Positions 38,201-50,512 of a DNA stretch of 64,000 bases are shown piece by piece. Each line of letters starts with the position of its first letter. The first letter of the stretch is position 1. The translations under genes and the position numbers were made by a program. The stretch comes from Mortierella sp. BCC40632 (Eukaryota > Mortierellomycota > Mortierellomycetes > Mortierellales > Mortierellaceae), in the NCBI GenBank assembly GCA_011634665.1, contig WAEK01000009.1, forward strand, positions 2,161,501-2,225,500. Direction: 5' to 3'. The notes beneath the pieces were generated by a model. That model was given only the letters and a program-made list of their open reading frames with translations. It was not told the origin of the DNA and did not search any database.

Positions 38201-40307
38201 AACGATCGAGAGGCATTTAAGACTGATGACCCGCCATTGCCTGTCAATCTTCAAGGACCCAGAGGTGGCAGTGGCCAAGGATATACGTATCGTCCACGCC
38301 ATGACTCTGTTGTCCTTGCCATCTCCCCTACCACCTACAGACAAATCCATGGTCCTGCAACATGAAGAGCTGGGCCAGACTGAGACCTCAGCCTCAAGTG
38401 GTGGAAGACGCAAAAAGGGCGTAAAGAATGATGTGACGACTAAGAAAATGAAGGGGTCGAAGGAGACGGAAGAAGAGAAAGAAGAGGAAGTCTCGATAGC
38501 CAACCTCAAGGTAGCGACAAGATATTGTTATCATGTAAGTTGGAGTCAATGCAATGCTTTTGTTGATATGCGGAATACGGGCTAGGAGAGTAAACTAGAA
38601 TTTTTTCTCATTCTGATGATGTTCTAAACATACTATTCCTCCCTCTTCCCTCCTCGCTGGGTATTGTTAGACCAAAACACCGTGGCACTACATTGCACTC
38701 TACGCGCAGCTATCACCCGAGCCATCACGTAAGATCGAGTGAAGGTCGATTCTGGGAGAGCTTCTATTAGATTGGTACTTTGTCATTCCACCCCCACCCC
38801 TCTCCACCTCTCCTTCTAAACTAACGAACTTTTTTTTTTCTTGAACGAGATAGTGTGTATCCTTCGAACACGTCGTTCTATTTGGGGGCATTCAAAGCCG
38901 GCGACACTCAAGAAGAACAGCAGCGATCAGTCACAAACAGACCCTATAGCAAGACAGCCGCGTATTCGTCGTGAGTCTGGCAGCGGACATCCTCCTCCCC
39001 AAGAAGGGGCTAGCAAGTCGAGAGGTGACAAGCTTAGTTCCGGCTCACTAATGTCGTCATCGTCGTCGTTAGCAGCCTCTGATAGCAAGGGATTACCAAC
39101 GGCTCAAAGAGGGGGCCCGTCTCTACGCAAGAAACGTAAGGCAGTCGAAGATGACGAGGATGCCGAAGTCGATATTACCGCAGCTACTATGATGACCATC
39201 AAGTCCCCATCCAAATCCAGAACACGGGCCTCGTTGCAATCCATGTTCTCATCCGGCTCCGAGTCTGGTTCAGGGTCTGGTTCAGGGTCCGGCTTTGGAT
39301 CCTTAGATCGAGGTCTGTCATCAGCCTCAATCACGCCCTCGTCCTCACAAGAGGAAGCACAAGCAAGTCAGACCAGCGTTGGAGAGATTCTGAAGAATAT
39401 TGATCAGGATGTGAATCCAGTCCAGGGTTCTGATGAATCTGCAACAACCACAACAACAACAAAGAGTGTTTCAGAGACAGAGGCTGTGTTTTTCTCGCTG
39501 AGGGATTTGGAGGTAGAGGGAAGGGCTCATTTGGATAGAATGGGCGGCCTTGGCCATGCAGACGACGGGTCCCAGGATCAAGATGAAGAGCAAAGAGCCT
39601 CTTGGATATATGAAGTGCGGGATATTACTTTTTTGGATGATAATACGTTGGGAGTCTTGGTCGAGGGGTCTCATTCGACGACGACGACAAAGGCGATGAC
39701 AGCCTTGGCGAGTACGACGGGAGCGGTGCTGGGAACTCGAGAAGAGCTCTATCTGTTGGCCGTACCTGTGCAGAGCCCAGGGCGGCCCTATTTACCACTG
39801 GAGGAGGGAGAAGATCAGATCGTTTTAACGGCAGCAGGTCCAGGAAGTGTCGGGGCATTGAATCAGCAGATGCAACGGCTCGCTGCGGGTGATCATACGG
39901 AACTAGGGGGAACAGTGACACAGAAACAGGGGGAAGACAATGTAGTGGTGGCTGTCGAAGAGGAGACTCGAGCGCAGATGCAGGAGGAAGGCGGTGGGCA
40001 TGTGGATCGGTCCAAGACTCGACCGAGAATGTATCCTTTGCCAATTACTCGATCTAGAAGAGTGACAGTAACGAGTCAAGTAGGGTCAGGACCAAGATCA
40101 ACATCGGCTGAAGTGGAAGAACCCGAGACTGAAGCGAGCTCGGGTGCCTCAGGAGAAAGGTTGACAGCGAGATGGGAAAGGACGGGACCTTGTCGGATAG
40201 CAAGTAATGAGAGAGACAAGGACCCAGTTGTCAGTCTTCATGGTCCTTCGCATGCCGGAGCTTCGATGCTGCAGGGTGCAGGCAAGATCACAGTCTTTGA
40301 GCTCTAA
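35243..40307 (+). CDS. APC4: Anaphase-promoting complex subunit 4
   Basis: Nine exons in consistent phase: 35243-35690, 35817-36139, 36181-36525, 36622-36982, 37137-37365, 37480-37634, 37762-38534, 38671-38728 and 38854-40307, giving 1381 residues. The N-terminus has the APC4 WD40 pattern (FYTEKQFP, LEEWCPTADLLALVNHHNELELYRLSWQ, then AWRPDG-KVIAIGLDNGQISVYDYRDG). The middle part has the APC4 helical region (AFEFLQLLMAG, NELSHHGLKRWGKAAKAAYANIQR, DIFGYSRW). The subunit is a scaffold of the APC/C ubiquitin ligase that drives mitotic exit. The last exon encodes a long Ser/Thr/Glu-rich tail of more than 480 residues, which makes the protein longer than yeast or human APC4 (about 650-810). A 24-nt A run follows the exon 4 donor. 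Confidence 0.88.
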
Positions 40308-41943
40308 GGAAGCTGTAAGTTATATATGAATAGAGATACTGTATGTGTGTGGTGTGGTGTAGTGTGGTGTTGTGTGTGTGTGTGTGTGTGTGTTGTGTAT
40401 ATGTGTGTGTTGAGAGCAAAGTAATTACACTGAGTAATTGTGCCCAAACAGAGCACACATCCGCACGCACGCACGACGCACGCACGCACGCACACAGTCA
40501 TTAACCATAGTCGAATTGGGTTCATGCTCTTTTGAACGGGGAGAGAAGTGAGAGAGGGTATGGGCCAAAGAGCTGGAAGGAGGGCCATGCTTCATGCCCA
40601 GGTTTCTCATGGCCGATTGTGGCCTGGTCCCCCCCTCCCCTTCTCCCTTCTTCCCCCTCTCTTCACTATTTCTTGTGTTCTCCTCAAACCGGCTCTTGGG
40701 CCGAGTAATTGCCATGTACTGACTTTGCCATCTTTTCTGGCAATAGGTGGGTCGAGTGGGACGGATTGGGGACAGCTGGGACTGACAGGACAAGATACGG
40801 GATTGGAAGGGTAGTAGTGGCCGTGTTTGCTTCATGGGCTAGTAGAGGTCGAAGGTCGAAGGAAGGAGGACGGTTGCTTAGGAGTGTTGGTGTGTGTCTC
40901 TCAATCTTTGAGGCGGAGCTAGTGGAAGAGAAGGACCACGCGCGAGTCCCGGCCAGCGGGAACGGACGGCGGGAGACGGTGCGGATATTGTGGCCGAGTG
41001 CATTTGGGTGCATTTGGGTGCATTTGGCAGACCACGAATGACAGAGGCTCGCAATTAGGCTGAGAAAGAGAAAGAGGGAGGAAGAGAGGAGGAGACGCAT
41101 GGCCCACGACTGGCCCAGCGGCTGCCCTGTGACCGAACGAGGACGTTTTTTTCTTGATGGGAGAGAGAGAGAGTCCATTGGTCATTCTTTTTTTCTTGTT
41201 CATCCCTGTCCCCATTCTTTTAGCATCGCCTTCTTCTTTCTTGTTCTTTTTCTTCTTTTTCTGCATTGGTCATTTTTCATCCACCAAGTTATCAGGCATT
41301 GACTGCATCCATCCATAGTTGCTGGTGGAGCTTTCTTCTTTCCCTATTTTGAAAATCGCTTATTTTTTGTCTCTTTCTCTCTCACTCTTTCTGCTCTTGC
41401 TCACACACACAAGACAGACAGACACACAGACACAAACACAGAGACAAAACACACTCTCCCACTGTCTCTTTATATTCCTCTTTTTCTCTCTTTCTCTTTC
41501 TCTCTTTTTCCTCTCTCCTCTCCTCTCTCTCTCTCTCTCTCTTTCTTCTCTTTGCTTCTCTTTGCGTCTCCTCCCGATTCCTCTCCTCCGATCCCTGCTC
41601 ACTCCTCCATCTGCATCTCTCTTTCTCCCGCCGGCGACTCTCGTTATTCTTTCGCTCACTCCTTGCTCGCTCATGCTCTCCTCTCTGGGTCATGGGTGGC
41701 GCACGTTAAATCCATCATTTCCATTATTAAATTCCATGTCTCCATCTTTCAAATCCATTCAAATCCTTCCATTAAATCGTTGATTTAGCTTTTTTTGTTT
41801 TTTGCCCCCCCCTCCTCTCTTCCTTTTCCCTTTTCGCCCCTTCTCACCCTTCCCCCCCCTCGCCAGACTACCGCTACCCACACCCACATACTCCTTTCCT
41901 CCCTTCCTTCCTTGCCTCTTTCCTTGCGGACTTGCAGCACACG
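40308..41943. other. Intergenic, GT repeat and pyrimidine-rich leader
   Basis: Contains GT/GTGTT repeats (40340-40412), CACG repeats near 40463-40496, a three-fold GTGCATTTGG repeat (40999-41027), and a C/T-rich stretch from about 41360 to 41900 before the homeobox gene. No coding frame with family-like motifs was seen. Confidence 0.55.
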
Positions 41944-42363
41944 ATGGAATCGCAGTCGCAGTCGCAGACTCTGCCACTAGAGCAAGCATTGACCACTACC
42001 ACTGCAACGACCACCACGACCACTACGACTACCACAACGACCATGCTGGCTGCGATGGATGAGCAGCAACAACAGCAGACCCAACCTGAGCAGCCGAAAA
42101 AGGCAAAGCGAAAGCGCATCACGCCCGAGCAGCTGGAACATTTAGTGGGACTGTTCGAGAAGACGGACACACCGTCATTTGAGATCCGTGAAAACCTGGC
42201 CAAGAAGCTCGGCATGACCAACAGAGAGATCCAGGTAACGGTCCTCTTCATAGAGAGAGCTCCTTCCCTTCTCCACTGTTTATTTTTTTGCATGCGCTCA
42301 GCTCAGGGAGGAGTGAACTAGGGGTTGGGAGAAGAGGAGACAGAGACAGAGACAGAGACAGAG

Positions 42364-42416
<53 letters not shown>

Positions 42417-42979
42417 AATAGACAAGTGGAGAATTAGGACTGAAGAGAAAAAGAGGGAGGCTTTGGTCTTATGCCACACTGGGCTTATAAAAAAAAAAAA
42501 AAAAAAGAAAAATGAGTTGCGCGTGTGTTGTGGGCGATGGTTAAGGCAAGTGTGGAGAAGGGAAGTGTATGTATAAAAAAAAAGCGTGTTTGTATATGTT
42601 GTGGAGGTGAGAACAGGCCAAGTGATGAAAGTGACCCGTGGTCGGGATGAGACGGATATGCACGAGATGATACTGCGCCTTGATGATGAAAGGGGATGAG
42701 GGGGGGATGAAAAAGGATGAAGTGAACAAGATGATGATGATGATGACCAAAGAAGAAAGGGGAAAAAGGATAGATGATGAGATGATGACAACGAGGATGA
42801 CAACGAGGATGATGATGATGATGATGATGATGATGGTCAGAGGAGCTGATTACTGACCCTTCCCCATGGCTCTTATTATTCATCCATCTCCAGGTATGGT
42901 TCCAGAACAGACGCGCCAAGGCCAACCGAATCAAGATCAATGAACAGGCGGCGCTTCAGCACCTGCAGATGCAGCAACA

Positions 42980-43012
<33 letters not shown>

Positions 43013-45131
43013 GTTGCATCATCATTCGCATCAGTATCGCAGCAACGGCTTTGCGTCCCATCCCAACCACTCTGTGCACTCGGCTCCTTCTACCCCGCAC
43101 CAAACACTTCCCGCACACCACCAGGGCGCAGGCCCTGGCCCCAACCCTGGTCCTGGCGCGCCTGGCCAGGATGCCGGTTCGTATGGATACTTTGGCAATG
43201 GCTCCCCGCCTATGGTCATGCCTACGGTTGTGCCCAGGAACCATTCCATGTCCCAGCACAGCACTGGTGGACCCACGCGACGTCCTGCGAGTCTTTACAA
43301 TATCGGCAGCTTTGGCCACCTCCAGACACAGCAATTTCAATCCTCCAAGTCTAGCGGTGCTCCCTTTGGCTCTGGCTCGCCCGCTTCTTCGTCTTCACCC
43401 TATTCCCATGGCCATTCGCACTCGCACTCGCACTCGCATTCGCACTCGCATTCTCTCTCTGGCTCGCCACACTCGCGTTCGCCTTCGTCCCATGCCAACT
43501 ATGCTATGGACATTATCCTTCCTACTGCGAACTCGAGTGCCTCGCAGCGGTCCTTTTTCCTTCCACCACCCATCTCAACTATGCAGAACCCTCACCGGCG
43601 ATCAGAGCACTACATGGACGACTCGGACGACTCTAGACGTGTGAGCCGACATGAGCGAACCATGTCGGAAGGTCAGCCTGCGGGCTACATGTCGCCTACC
43701 TCCATGTCACCCACTTCACCTCCTACGGAGCGACTCCGTGCTTCGGGAGTGGTGGTGGACTTTGTAGAGGAGTATGAGGATGATTCACCACCTTTGGTGA
43801 ACCGGCATTCGCCCTTCTCGCCTGCAGCGACTAGCAATGGTCATCGACACAGTGCCTCATTCGCTTCGTTTGGAATCAAGCCAGCTGTTGGAGGTGGAGG
43901 AGATCGAGCAGCGGAGGATCGAAAGATGATGAACCGAGGCGGATCGAGCGACGACACGGCCATGTCTGTGTACAAGGATGAAGATGAACATCAACGACTT
44001 GTTCGTGAAAACTTTAATATGGATACGCGACTGGTCATTTCTGAAGACGAGCCCCGACCCGAGTCGGCGATTGATCTGTTGGCCTATGCGGCGGCGTATA
44101 TTCAAGAGTCGGAGGAGCATCGGAAAGACAAGGATGGTACAAATGTCAGCACGGGCAATAATGGCAATTCGACTACAAACAACAACAACACTACTATTAC
44201 TACTACCACTACTACCAATAACACTAACAGCAGCAACAATGGACAGGATGACAACATGAGGGATGGATCGTCGTCGAGCCTTGTGAATGCGAACAACAAG
44301 CGCCAGTCGTTCCATGGCGCATCTGGATACCCCTCGAAGGAACCTTTTACAGACGATCTGCCACCGTCCTCGTCTTCCTCGTCCACATCGTCCTCACGAG
44401 CGTATTCGAGCATGGCCTGGGAACCCAACGAGCCGACAGTTGTTCCTGTCCCACGCAAGAGTCGTGGAGATGACCCTTATGCACCTCCTTCAAGGCGACC
44501 TCGTCCTGTGACCTATGCCGGCAGTGGAAACTTGTATGATCATCACGAGAGTCAGTTTATGACCCAATCGCCATCCTCACTTGCCTCGTACAGTGCTCGA
44601 TCACCGTCGATGACCGGATCTGGATCGAGACGACTTAGTAGTAACCGTAACTCGACGATAGAACTTGGTAGCAATGGCATCAATAGTAGTGGAGGAGGTA
44701 GTGGAGGGATTTCGAGTTTTTTCCAACGAGGATCACGACCTCGAAGGTCCTCTTCGACGGCGACGGCAGGGATGTTGAATCAATACCATTTCCCACCATC
44801 GTCGGCCTTGCCAGTGTTACCGCCCATCATTAATGAGGGTCGTCATAATGGGATGAATAGCAATAGTGGTAGTAGTGTACGGGATTCACCACCTGGGTCT
44901 TTGACCTCAGGTCCGACGACGACGGATTCGTATATGTATAGTCATAGTCAACATCGATTGGACATGGAATCTTTTACGACGAATGCGACGGCAACGACGA
45001 CAACGGCGTCGACGACGAGTCGAGATGAGATGGAGGATATTGAGGATGAAGAGACAGAATTGAATCGACTCCGAGCGGCGAAACGACGGAGTGGGAACAT
45101 TCATTCGTTCGTTGGCACGACCATCCAATAG
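41944..45131 (+). CDS. Homeobox transcription factor
   Basis: Exons 41944-42234 and 42894-45131 give 745 + 97 = 842 residues. The homeodomain (about residues 52-110) has a basic arm KKAKRKRITPEQ, a helix 1-2 region, and the recognition helix split as REIQ | VWFQNRRAKANRIK, with Gln50 and the invariant W, F, N and R residues. ATG 41944 is the first ATG; the frame extends upstream only by non-ATG codons. Downstream of the homeodomain are a CAG-coded polyglutamine run, a Ser-His repeat, and long disordered Ser/Asn/Thr-rich stretches, as in fungal developmental regulators. It should act in the nucleus; targets cannot be inferred. The 659-bp intron carries GA, AC and ATG repeats. Confidence 0.93.
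42235..42893 (+). repeat. Repeat-rich intron inside the homeobox
   Basis: Intron with GACA and (AC)n near 42340-42380, (GA)n at 42378-42412, an A tract near 42488, and GATGAT repeats from 42730 to 42835. The donor is GTAACG, the acceptor CCATCTCCAG. Confidence 0.85.
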
Positions 45132-45815
45132 AGCTCAATTTTTTTTTTCTTTATTCTTTTTTTTTTTTTTTTTTTTTCTTGTGAAAGAGATTGGGAGGTG
45201 AGAGAGAGAGAAGAGGGAGAAGAGTATGTGTGTCGACCCATCTCTCTCTATCCCCATCTTTCTTTTTTTTTTTTTTTTTTTACCACACGATAATACTCTT
45301 TTCTCATACAAAATACACAGACTCACAGACACAACACACAGACACACACACAGACACACACATACACACAGACACAACACAGACACAGACACACACAGAC
45401 ATACACAGCAGACACACGCAGACTCAGACAGTCAAAACAGCCAGAGAGGGGGAGAGGGGGGGGGGAGGTCTCTCTCTCCTATTGATTGGAAAAAAAAAAA
45501 AAGGAAGCGACAGCCCAGAATGGAAGGAGCTTCCCGTCCCAACTCTTCTCTCTTTCCCATTTCTCTTTCTCTTTCTCTTTCTCTCATCTTCCCACATTAT
45601 ATCTTGAAATATAAAAAAAAAAAAAAAAAAAAAGTATGTTATGGTTGTATGTTTGTATGTTTGTATGTTTGTATGCATGAATGTTGAGAGGAAAAAAAAA
45701 AAAGAAAAAAGAAGCTCAGCCCATGGTGAAAGAAAAAGAGCAAGAGACAGAGAAAGGAGGGAGAGAGAGGAGAAGAAGGAAGGAAGGAAGAACCCCCTCC
45801 CCTCCCCTTCTTCTT
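45132..45815. other. Intergenic between convergent genes
   Basis: T tracts (45140-45178), CACAGACA repeats (45316-45430), an A tract (45612-45632), a GTATGTTT repeat (45634-45674) and GA/AAG repeats. No gene was seen. Confidence 0.65.
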
Positions 45816-48800
45816 CTATTCGTCGTCATCGTCATCTTCATCATCATCATCATCATCGTCACCCATATCGATATCCGGAATCTCAACATCGCCATCCTCC
45901 TCCTCTTCTTCTTCTCCTTTACCACCAATCACAGTAGTTGTGGTCGAGGTCGTCTGAGTAGTCATGGTGGTCGTGATGGTCGTAGAGAGAAGAGACGTTT
46001 GGGTTCCAGATTGAGATTCTTCTACTCCCTTGTCTGTCGAATCTTCCTCCTCCTCCTCCTCCTCCTCCTCCTCCTCCTCCACGTTATCTTCATCCATAGC
46101 AACAACAACACTCACTGTCTTGGCTGCCAATGATTCAGAGCCAATCACTTTTGTAGACGAGTCCTTAGTGGATGGAGCAAGCGACGCAAAAGCCGAGGTC
46201 AAAGGCTTCGACGCCAACGTAGATGTGGACTGCTGGGACTTGGTGTCAACATCCATCTCCATCGTCCGATCAGTTTTTTCCTCTTGACCTTGTTTCTTCC
46301 TTGATTGTTGCTTTTGTCCTTGTTGACTCGCCTCCTCCGCCTCAGAATCACTCTCTTCTTCAGATAGACCATCCATCGTCTGGTCTTGTGCCAGAGTCTT
46401 GGAAACAGCAGTCTTCTTGCTTGGTGTCATGCCAAAGGATCCAAAAAGCGTTTCGCCCGCCTCTTGCACTGGCTTCTCAGAGGATTGACCACTTCCACTA
46501 GTGCTTGCATTGGTCCGAGCACGTTGCATGGGTGGCATTCGAGCGTGCATAATCAAATCGCAGATCGTCAACGCTGTTGAACATTGGTCCCTCACATACT
46601 TTTCGGAATCCTTCAATCCTGCCTTGAAAAGCGCTGTACCCAAGGGAAGAAGACTCGATTGTGTCTCAGCAGGTGCAGAGACCGAGGCAGTCAACGTCTG
46701 GTAGAGTTGAGCTCGGACAGGGCCTGAATAGAACGAAGATGGGGACAAGGCTGCTTCTGTTGACAACAAATGGGGCTGCTCAATCGGGTTGACCTGATAC
46801 TGACTGTTCATCAAATGCGAGACCACAAGCGTGTCCACAGCAGCACGGGCATGTGGGGGGAGATTGGGACCGGCAGTGGTGAGCACAAGGGAGAGGAGAT
46901 GAAGTGCGGACGAAAAGATTTCAGGGCTGACAATATCTTCCAAGGAGATGGATGTGTCCACTGCTGCTGCGTTGCCTCGTCGATGTTTGCCTGCACCTCC
47001 TTTGTGTTTGACAGAGGGTACATTGCCTTGACCGCGCTGAGATCCGTTTCCGGCCAATTCAAGGGGGTTGACCGCCTTGGCTACAGGCATGCGAAGATCC
47101 TCAAGTAGAGCCGACATGAGCGGTGTGTGGATCATGTTCACATACGGGATACCAAAAGCTCGAATACAGGCTTCGACGACCGAATAAGTTGAAGTTCTAA
47201 AGGCGCTGCTTGTCACGCCGACAGCGCCACCAAGACCATTTCCTGAAGTAGAAGAGATTCGGATGGCCTTAATCGAGATGGTGCCCAGAAGTGCAAGGTG
47301 GCGGATGAGATGGTCTGGCACAGATGCCAACATGGTCTTGAGAACTTCGTTTGCCGAGATATGCAAAGACGAGATTCCAGAGATGAGTGAAAAGTATTCC
47401 TGCTGATCGACTCCACGCGCATCGGACATGGGGGTGCTGGAATGAATGTTGTAGATCCTGGTCAAAAGAGCAACGAGGCTGTTGAGAGGAAGATGGACAG
47501 CCTCCTTGGTTGGGCAGGAGAGACAGGCCATCAGGGCGATGGAAAGACTAGAGAACCTGGCAAACATTTGAGGGTATCGTTGAATCGAGTCTGAAGATGG
47601 CGAGGCCATACCGATAAAATACTTGTTCCTGCCTGCAATCTCTGACTCCTCAACCTTGTCTAGAAGCAGAGATTTCCGGTAATAGGGGAGCAGAAAAGTC
47701 AGTGCAGAGTCAGCTGCTGTCCCATTTCTCTTTGTTACCCGGAAACCTGACTCGATTTCCATTTTTCTTTTTTCTCTTTCTTTCTCTTTTACCTTCGTCC
47801 ACGGTGGCAAAGAGCACATTGAGGCATCGGTGCATGGCCTTGATAATCTCCTGGAGATTATGACGCCATTGTTCCGAAGGTGTGAAGCGTTCTGTTGGGT
47901 GGTTGGGGTTCTTGCCCCCTGCACGATGCAACGACGCAAAGCAGGTCGCAGCTTCCTTGACCAATCCTGGTTCCTGAGAGAACTGTCCATCCATGTAGGC
48001 TACACAAACAGCCTCTGTCCTGTCGACCGCCAATCGGAATGTAGTTGGGAAGAGAGTCACGGACTGGGCCAAGGCCTTGAAGATGGTAGGCTAAACAGAG
48101 CAACATTGGATCAAAAGGTTAATTTCGTGACCCTGGATGGCACGTAGACAAACAAGCCAATGAGGTCGTCGGGCTCGATTCAAAGGTTAGTTTGGGTGAG
48201 AGTGAAGGGGATGCTTACAAGGAGTGCTTTCTTGTCCTTGTGGCTCAAGATATGGTTGTAAAAGTCGGGCAAGTATTTTGAAGAGACATCGCTCTTGAGA
48301 TCAGGTCGCTTGGAGGTCTTGGCAAACAACTCTGACAGGGTCGTAATGATCACCTCCAAACTAGTGATACTCTCATTTTTCTATTTTTTTCAGAAAAAGA
48401 AAAAGAAAAAGATGCTAGCATCAGTAAAGGATAGCGTGCGGGTTCGTTCAACATGCCCTCTTTCCTATAGAGTAGTTGTCCATCCTGGCCAACTCCTAGC
48501 TTGTCTTTTTTCTTTGTTCTCCCAACAAAACAGTTTTGATCCATACCGAAAGCATGCCGACCAAAAGTGTCACCCAGGTGCGGACATGGTCCGAGAACAT
48601 GGCCTGACTTTGTTGGGCTGTAATCCTGACAAAGCAAACGCCAGCCCAGCGAGCGCCCGGTTGTTGAGACTCTAGCAAGGACCGAACACGTTGGACCCAG
48701 ATACGGTGTTGAGTTGACTGTTGTTGTTGTTGACTAGAGGAGGTCTCGAAATGGTGGCGGTCATGAAGAAGTCGGTAGTGGGTGATGGTTTCGATGACCA

Positions 48801-48897
48801 AAGGGACGTAATGGTGAACCATGAGATCATCCTTGAGGTAACGACGGTTCAGAGTGTCGAGCAAACTGCTCGGGGTTGCTTGTACTACTGAAGCCAT
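45816..48897 (-). CDS. RIX1: Pre-rRNA-processing protein RIX1/PELP1
   Basis: Exons 48897-48547, 48380-48219, 48090-47793 and 47746-45816, giving 913 residues; the third intron is only 46 nt but restores phase. The N-terminal half is helical (ARM-like) with the RIX1 pattern: RWAGVCFVRI, WVTLLVGMLS, ITSLEVIITTLSELF, PTIFKALAQSVTLFPTTFR. The C-terminal part has long poly-Glu and poly-Asp runs (codons near 45825-45870 and 46045-46080), also typical of PELP1. The family works with IPI1/IPI3 and Rea1 in the nucleus to mature the 60S pre-ribosome (ITS2 processing). The gene is convergent with the homeobox gene. Confidence 0.85.
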
Positions 48898-49467
48898 CTT
48901 TTAGTCTTGGGGTGTCAAGTCCAATGGTTGGAAATGGTAAGAGAGTGGCAACTACTGGTCAAGCCTTTTTTTTTTTTTTTTCTTCTTCTAGTAGGACTGA
49001 TCGGTGGCTTAAAATAACAATGCATAGAGCAGTAGAATGTTGTTGAATGATACCAAAAAAAAAGATAGGCTAACAGCTTCAAGGGTGAATCCAAGAAGGC
49101 GGAGCAAAATAGAGGGTTTGCCCAAAAAAAAAAAAAAAAAAAAGACTGGTTAACCAAAACCCGGGAACAAAAACAATAGAGGGTGGTTGCCCTAATTTAC
49201 AGTAGGATGTTCCTCCAGTTTGTTGACGAGTGAGTAAAGTAACGCCTCTAGCTCAAAGAATAAAAGATACAACAAAAGACAAAAAAAAAAGGCAACAGGA
49301 CTACAAGAATTGAATGAGAAGAGGATTCCTTTTATTGCATCCAATCGAGGTCCGTAGGACCGAATTAGAAAGTACAGAGAAGACTAGAGTTCTGTCTCCA
49401 TTTACTTCTGGTAGCTCCAGACCATGGACAAGACTAGATATTGGGCGATAAAGAAAGAGAGACTGGG
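48898..49467. other. Intergenic, RIX1 upstream region
   Basis: Has a T tract (48966-48981), an A tract (49123-49143) and no recognisable gene. It holds the promoter of RIX1 and the 3' region of RPS21. Confidence 0.6.
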
Positions 49468-50512
49468 TTAATACTCTGGAAGACAACAGCAGCTTTTCAG
49501 AAGAAGAAAAAAAAGAGTCAAATAAAAGGAAAAGATAACGTACGACCATCCTTGGTGGCAAGGCGGTTGAGGGAGTCATCAGCCTCGCTCTGGGCACGGA
49601 CGTATCCGCTGAGAGCGTAGGTGGTGAAGGAGCCAGTGTAGCGACCGTTGGCATCAACATCACCAATGTTGATCTGGACGGAGGCGTGGTCCTTGGAACC
49701 GATGAGGCGGTTGGTGGCCGAGCTGAAAAAAGAAAGCAAAAAAAAAAAAAAAAGAGCGAAAAAAAAGTCAGAATCGGTTGGTACCAAGCTCAAGAGTAGA
49801 TGAAGGGTGTCCTGTCCAGGGACAAAGGATGATGAGAGAAAGGTCCTGCATTTGCTTTCGTTTCGGGTATGTTGGTAGACCTGGAAATTGTTGAAGGGAG
49901 GGATGTGTGTGTGCCGAATGGCCATCGACCGCTCAGCATGTGGCTCCTTGTCCAGAGATGAGGACTTGATTTCCAGAATCCAGATGATACTCCAGCCATG
50001 GAGAGGGTCGAGTTAAATCGCCTTTTTTTTTTTTTTTTCTTCGGCTGACAGAGATGGCGAGAGGATCAATTTGTCCAAAAGGGTCATCCTCTATGGGTTT
50101 GAAAGCTGGTTGCCGGAAATGGTGTACTGGACTCTTCCTTCGGATGCGCAAAATTGGGCGAGTCTTTGGATCATGCACATGTCTGATCATAGCAATCTCA
50201 TGGTATCCATGCGCTCAATCCCATCTTGATGACGACCAGAAAGATCCTGTTGGCTTTTTTGAGCCCATGGTGGGATGATGATGAGGTCTAATGGGAGGAG
50301 ATCATTGGATCCATGTGCTGCCTAGATCCTTGAATGATGCATGATCCTGATCCTGATCCTGATCCCGGGATGATGCCCGTAGTTGATATGCCCTCCTTGC
50401 GGACAAGAGAAAAAAAAGTAGAAGAGAGTAGAGAGAGAGAGGAGAAGATAGGAGGTAGACGTTACCACTTGCGGGGGACGTAGGTCTCAAGGGTGATGTT
50501 GGGGGTCTCCAT
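49468..50512 (-). CDS. RPS21: 40S ribosomal protein S21 (eS21)
   Basis: Exon 1, 50512-50466, encodes [15 protein letters not shown]; exon 2, 49722-49544, encodes [18 protein letters not shown]..., ending [15 protein letters not shown]. Both match eS21 closely, including the YVPRKCSATNR motif that spans the splice junction. The C-terminus is uncertain: with the good GTACGT donor at 49543 and an acceptor at 49477-49476 a short third exon ends at 49468 (about 77 residues); without splicing the frame ends at 49518. Other fungi have a longer C-terminal tail that I did not find. The first intron is 743 nt, long for this window, as is common in ribosomal protein genes. Confidence 0.85.

Noticed and set aside
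49933..50190. 85-codon reverse-strand frame in the RPS21 intron
   Set aside because: No recognisable motif and an internal poly-Lys from an A tract; kept only as a note in the intron finding.
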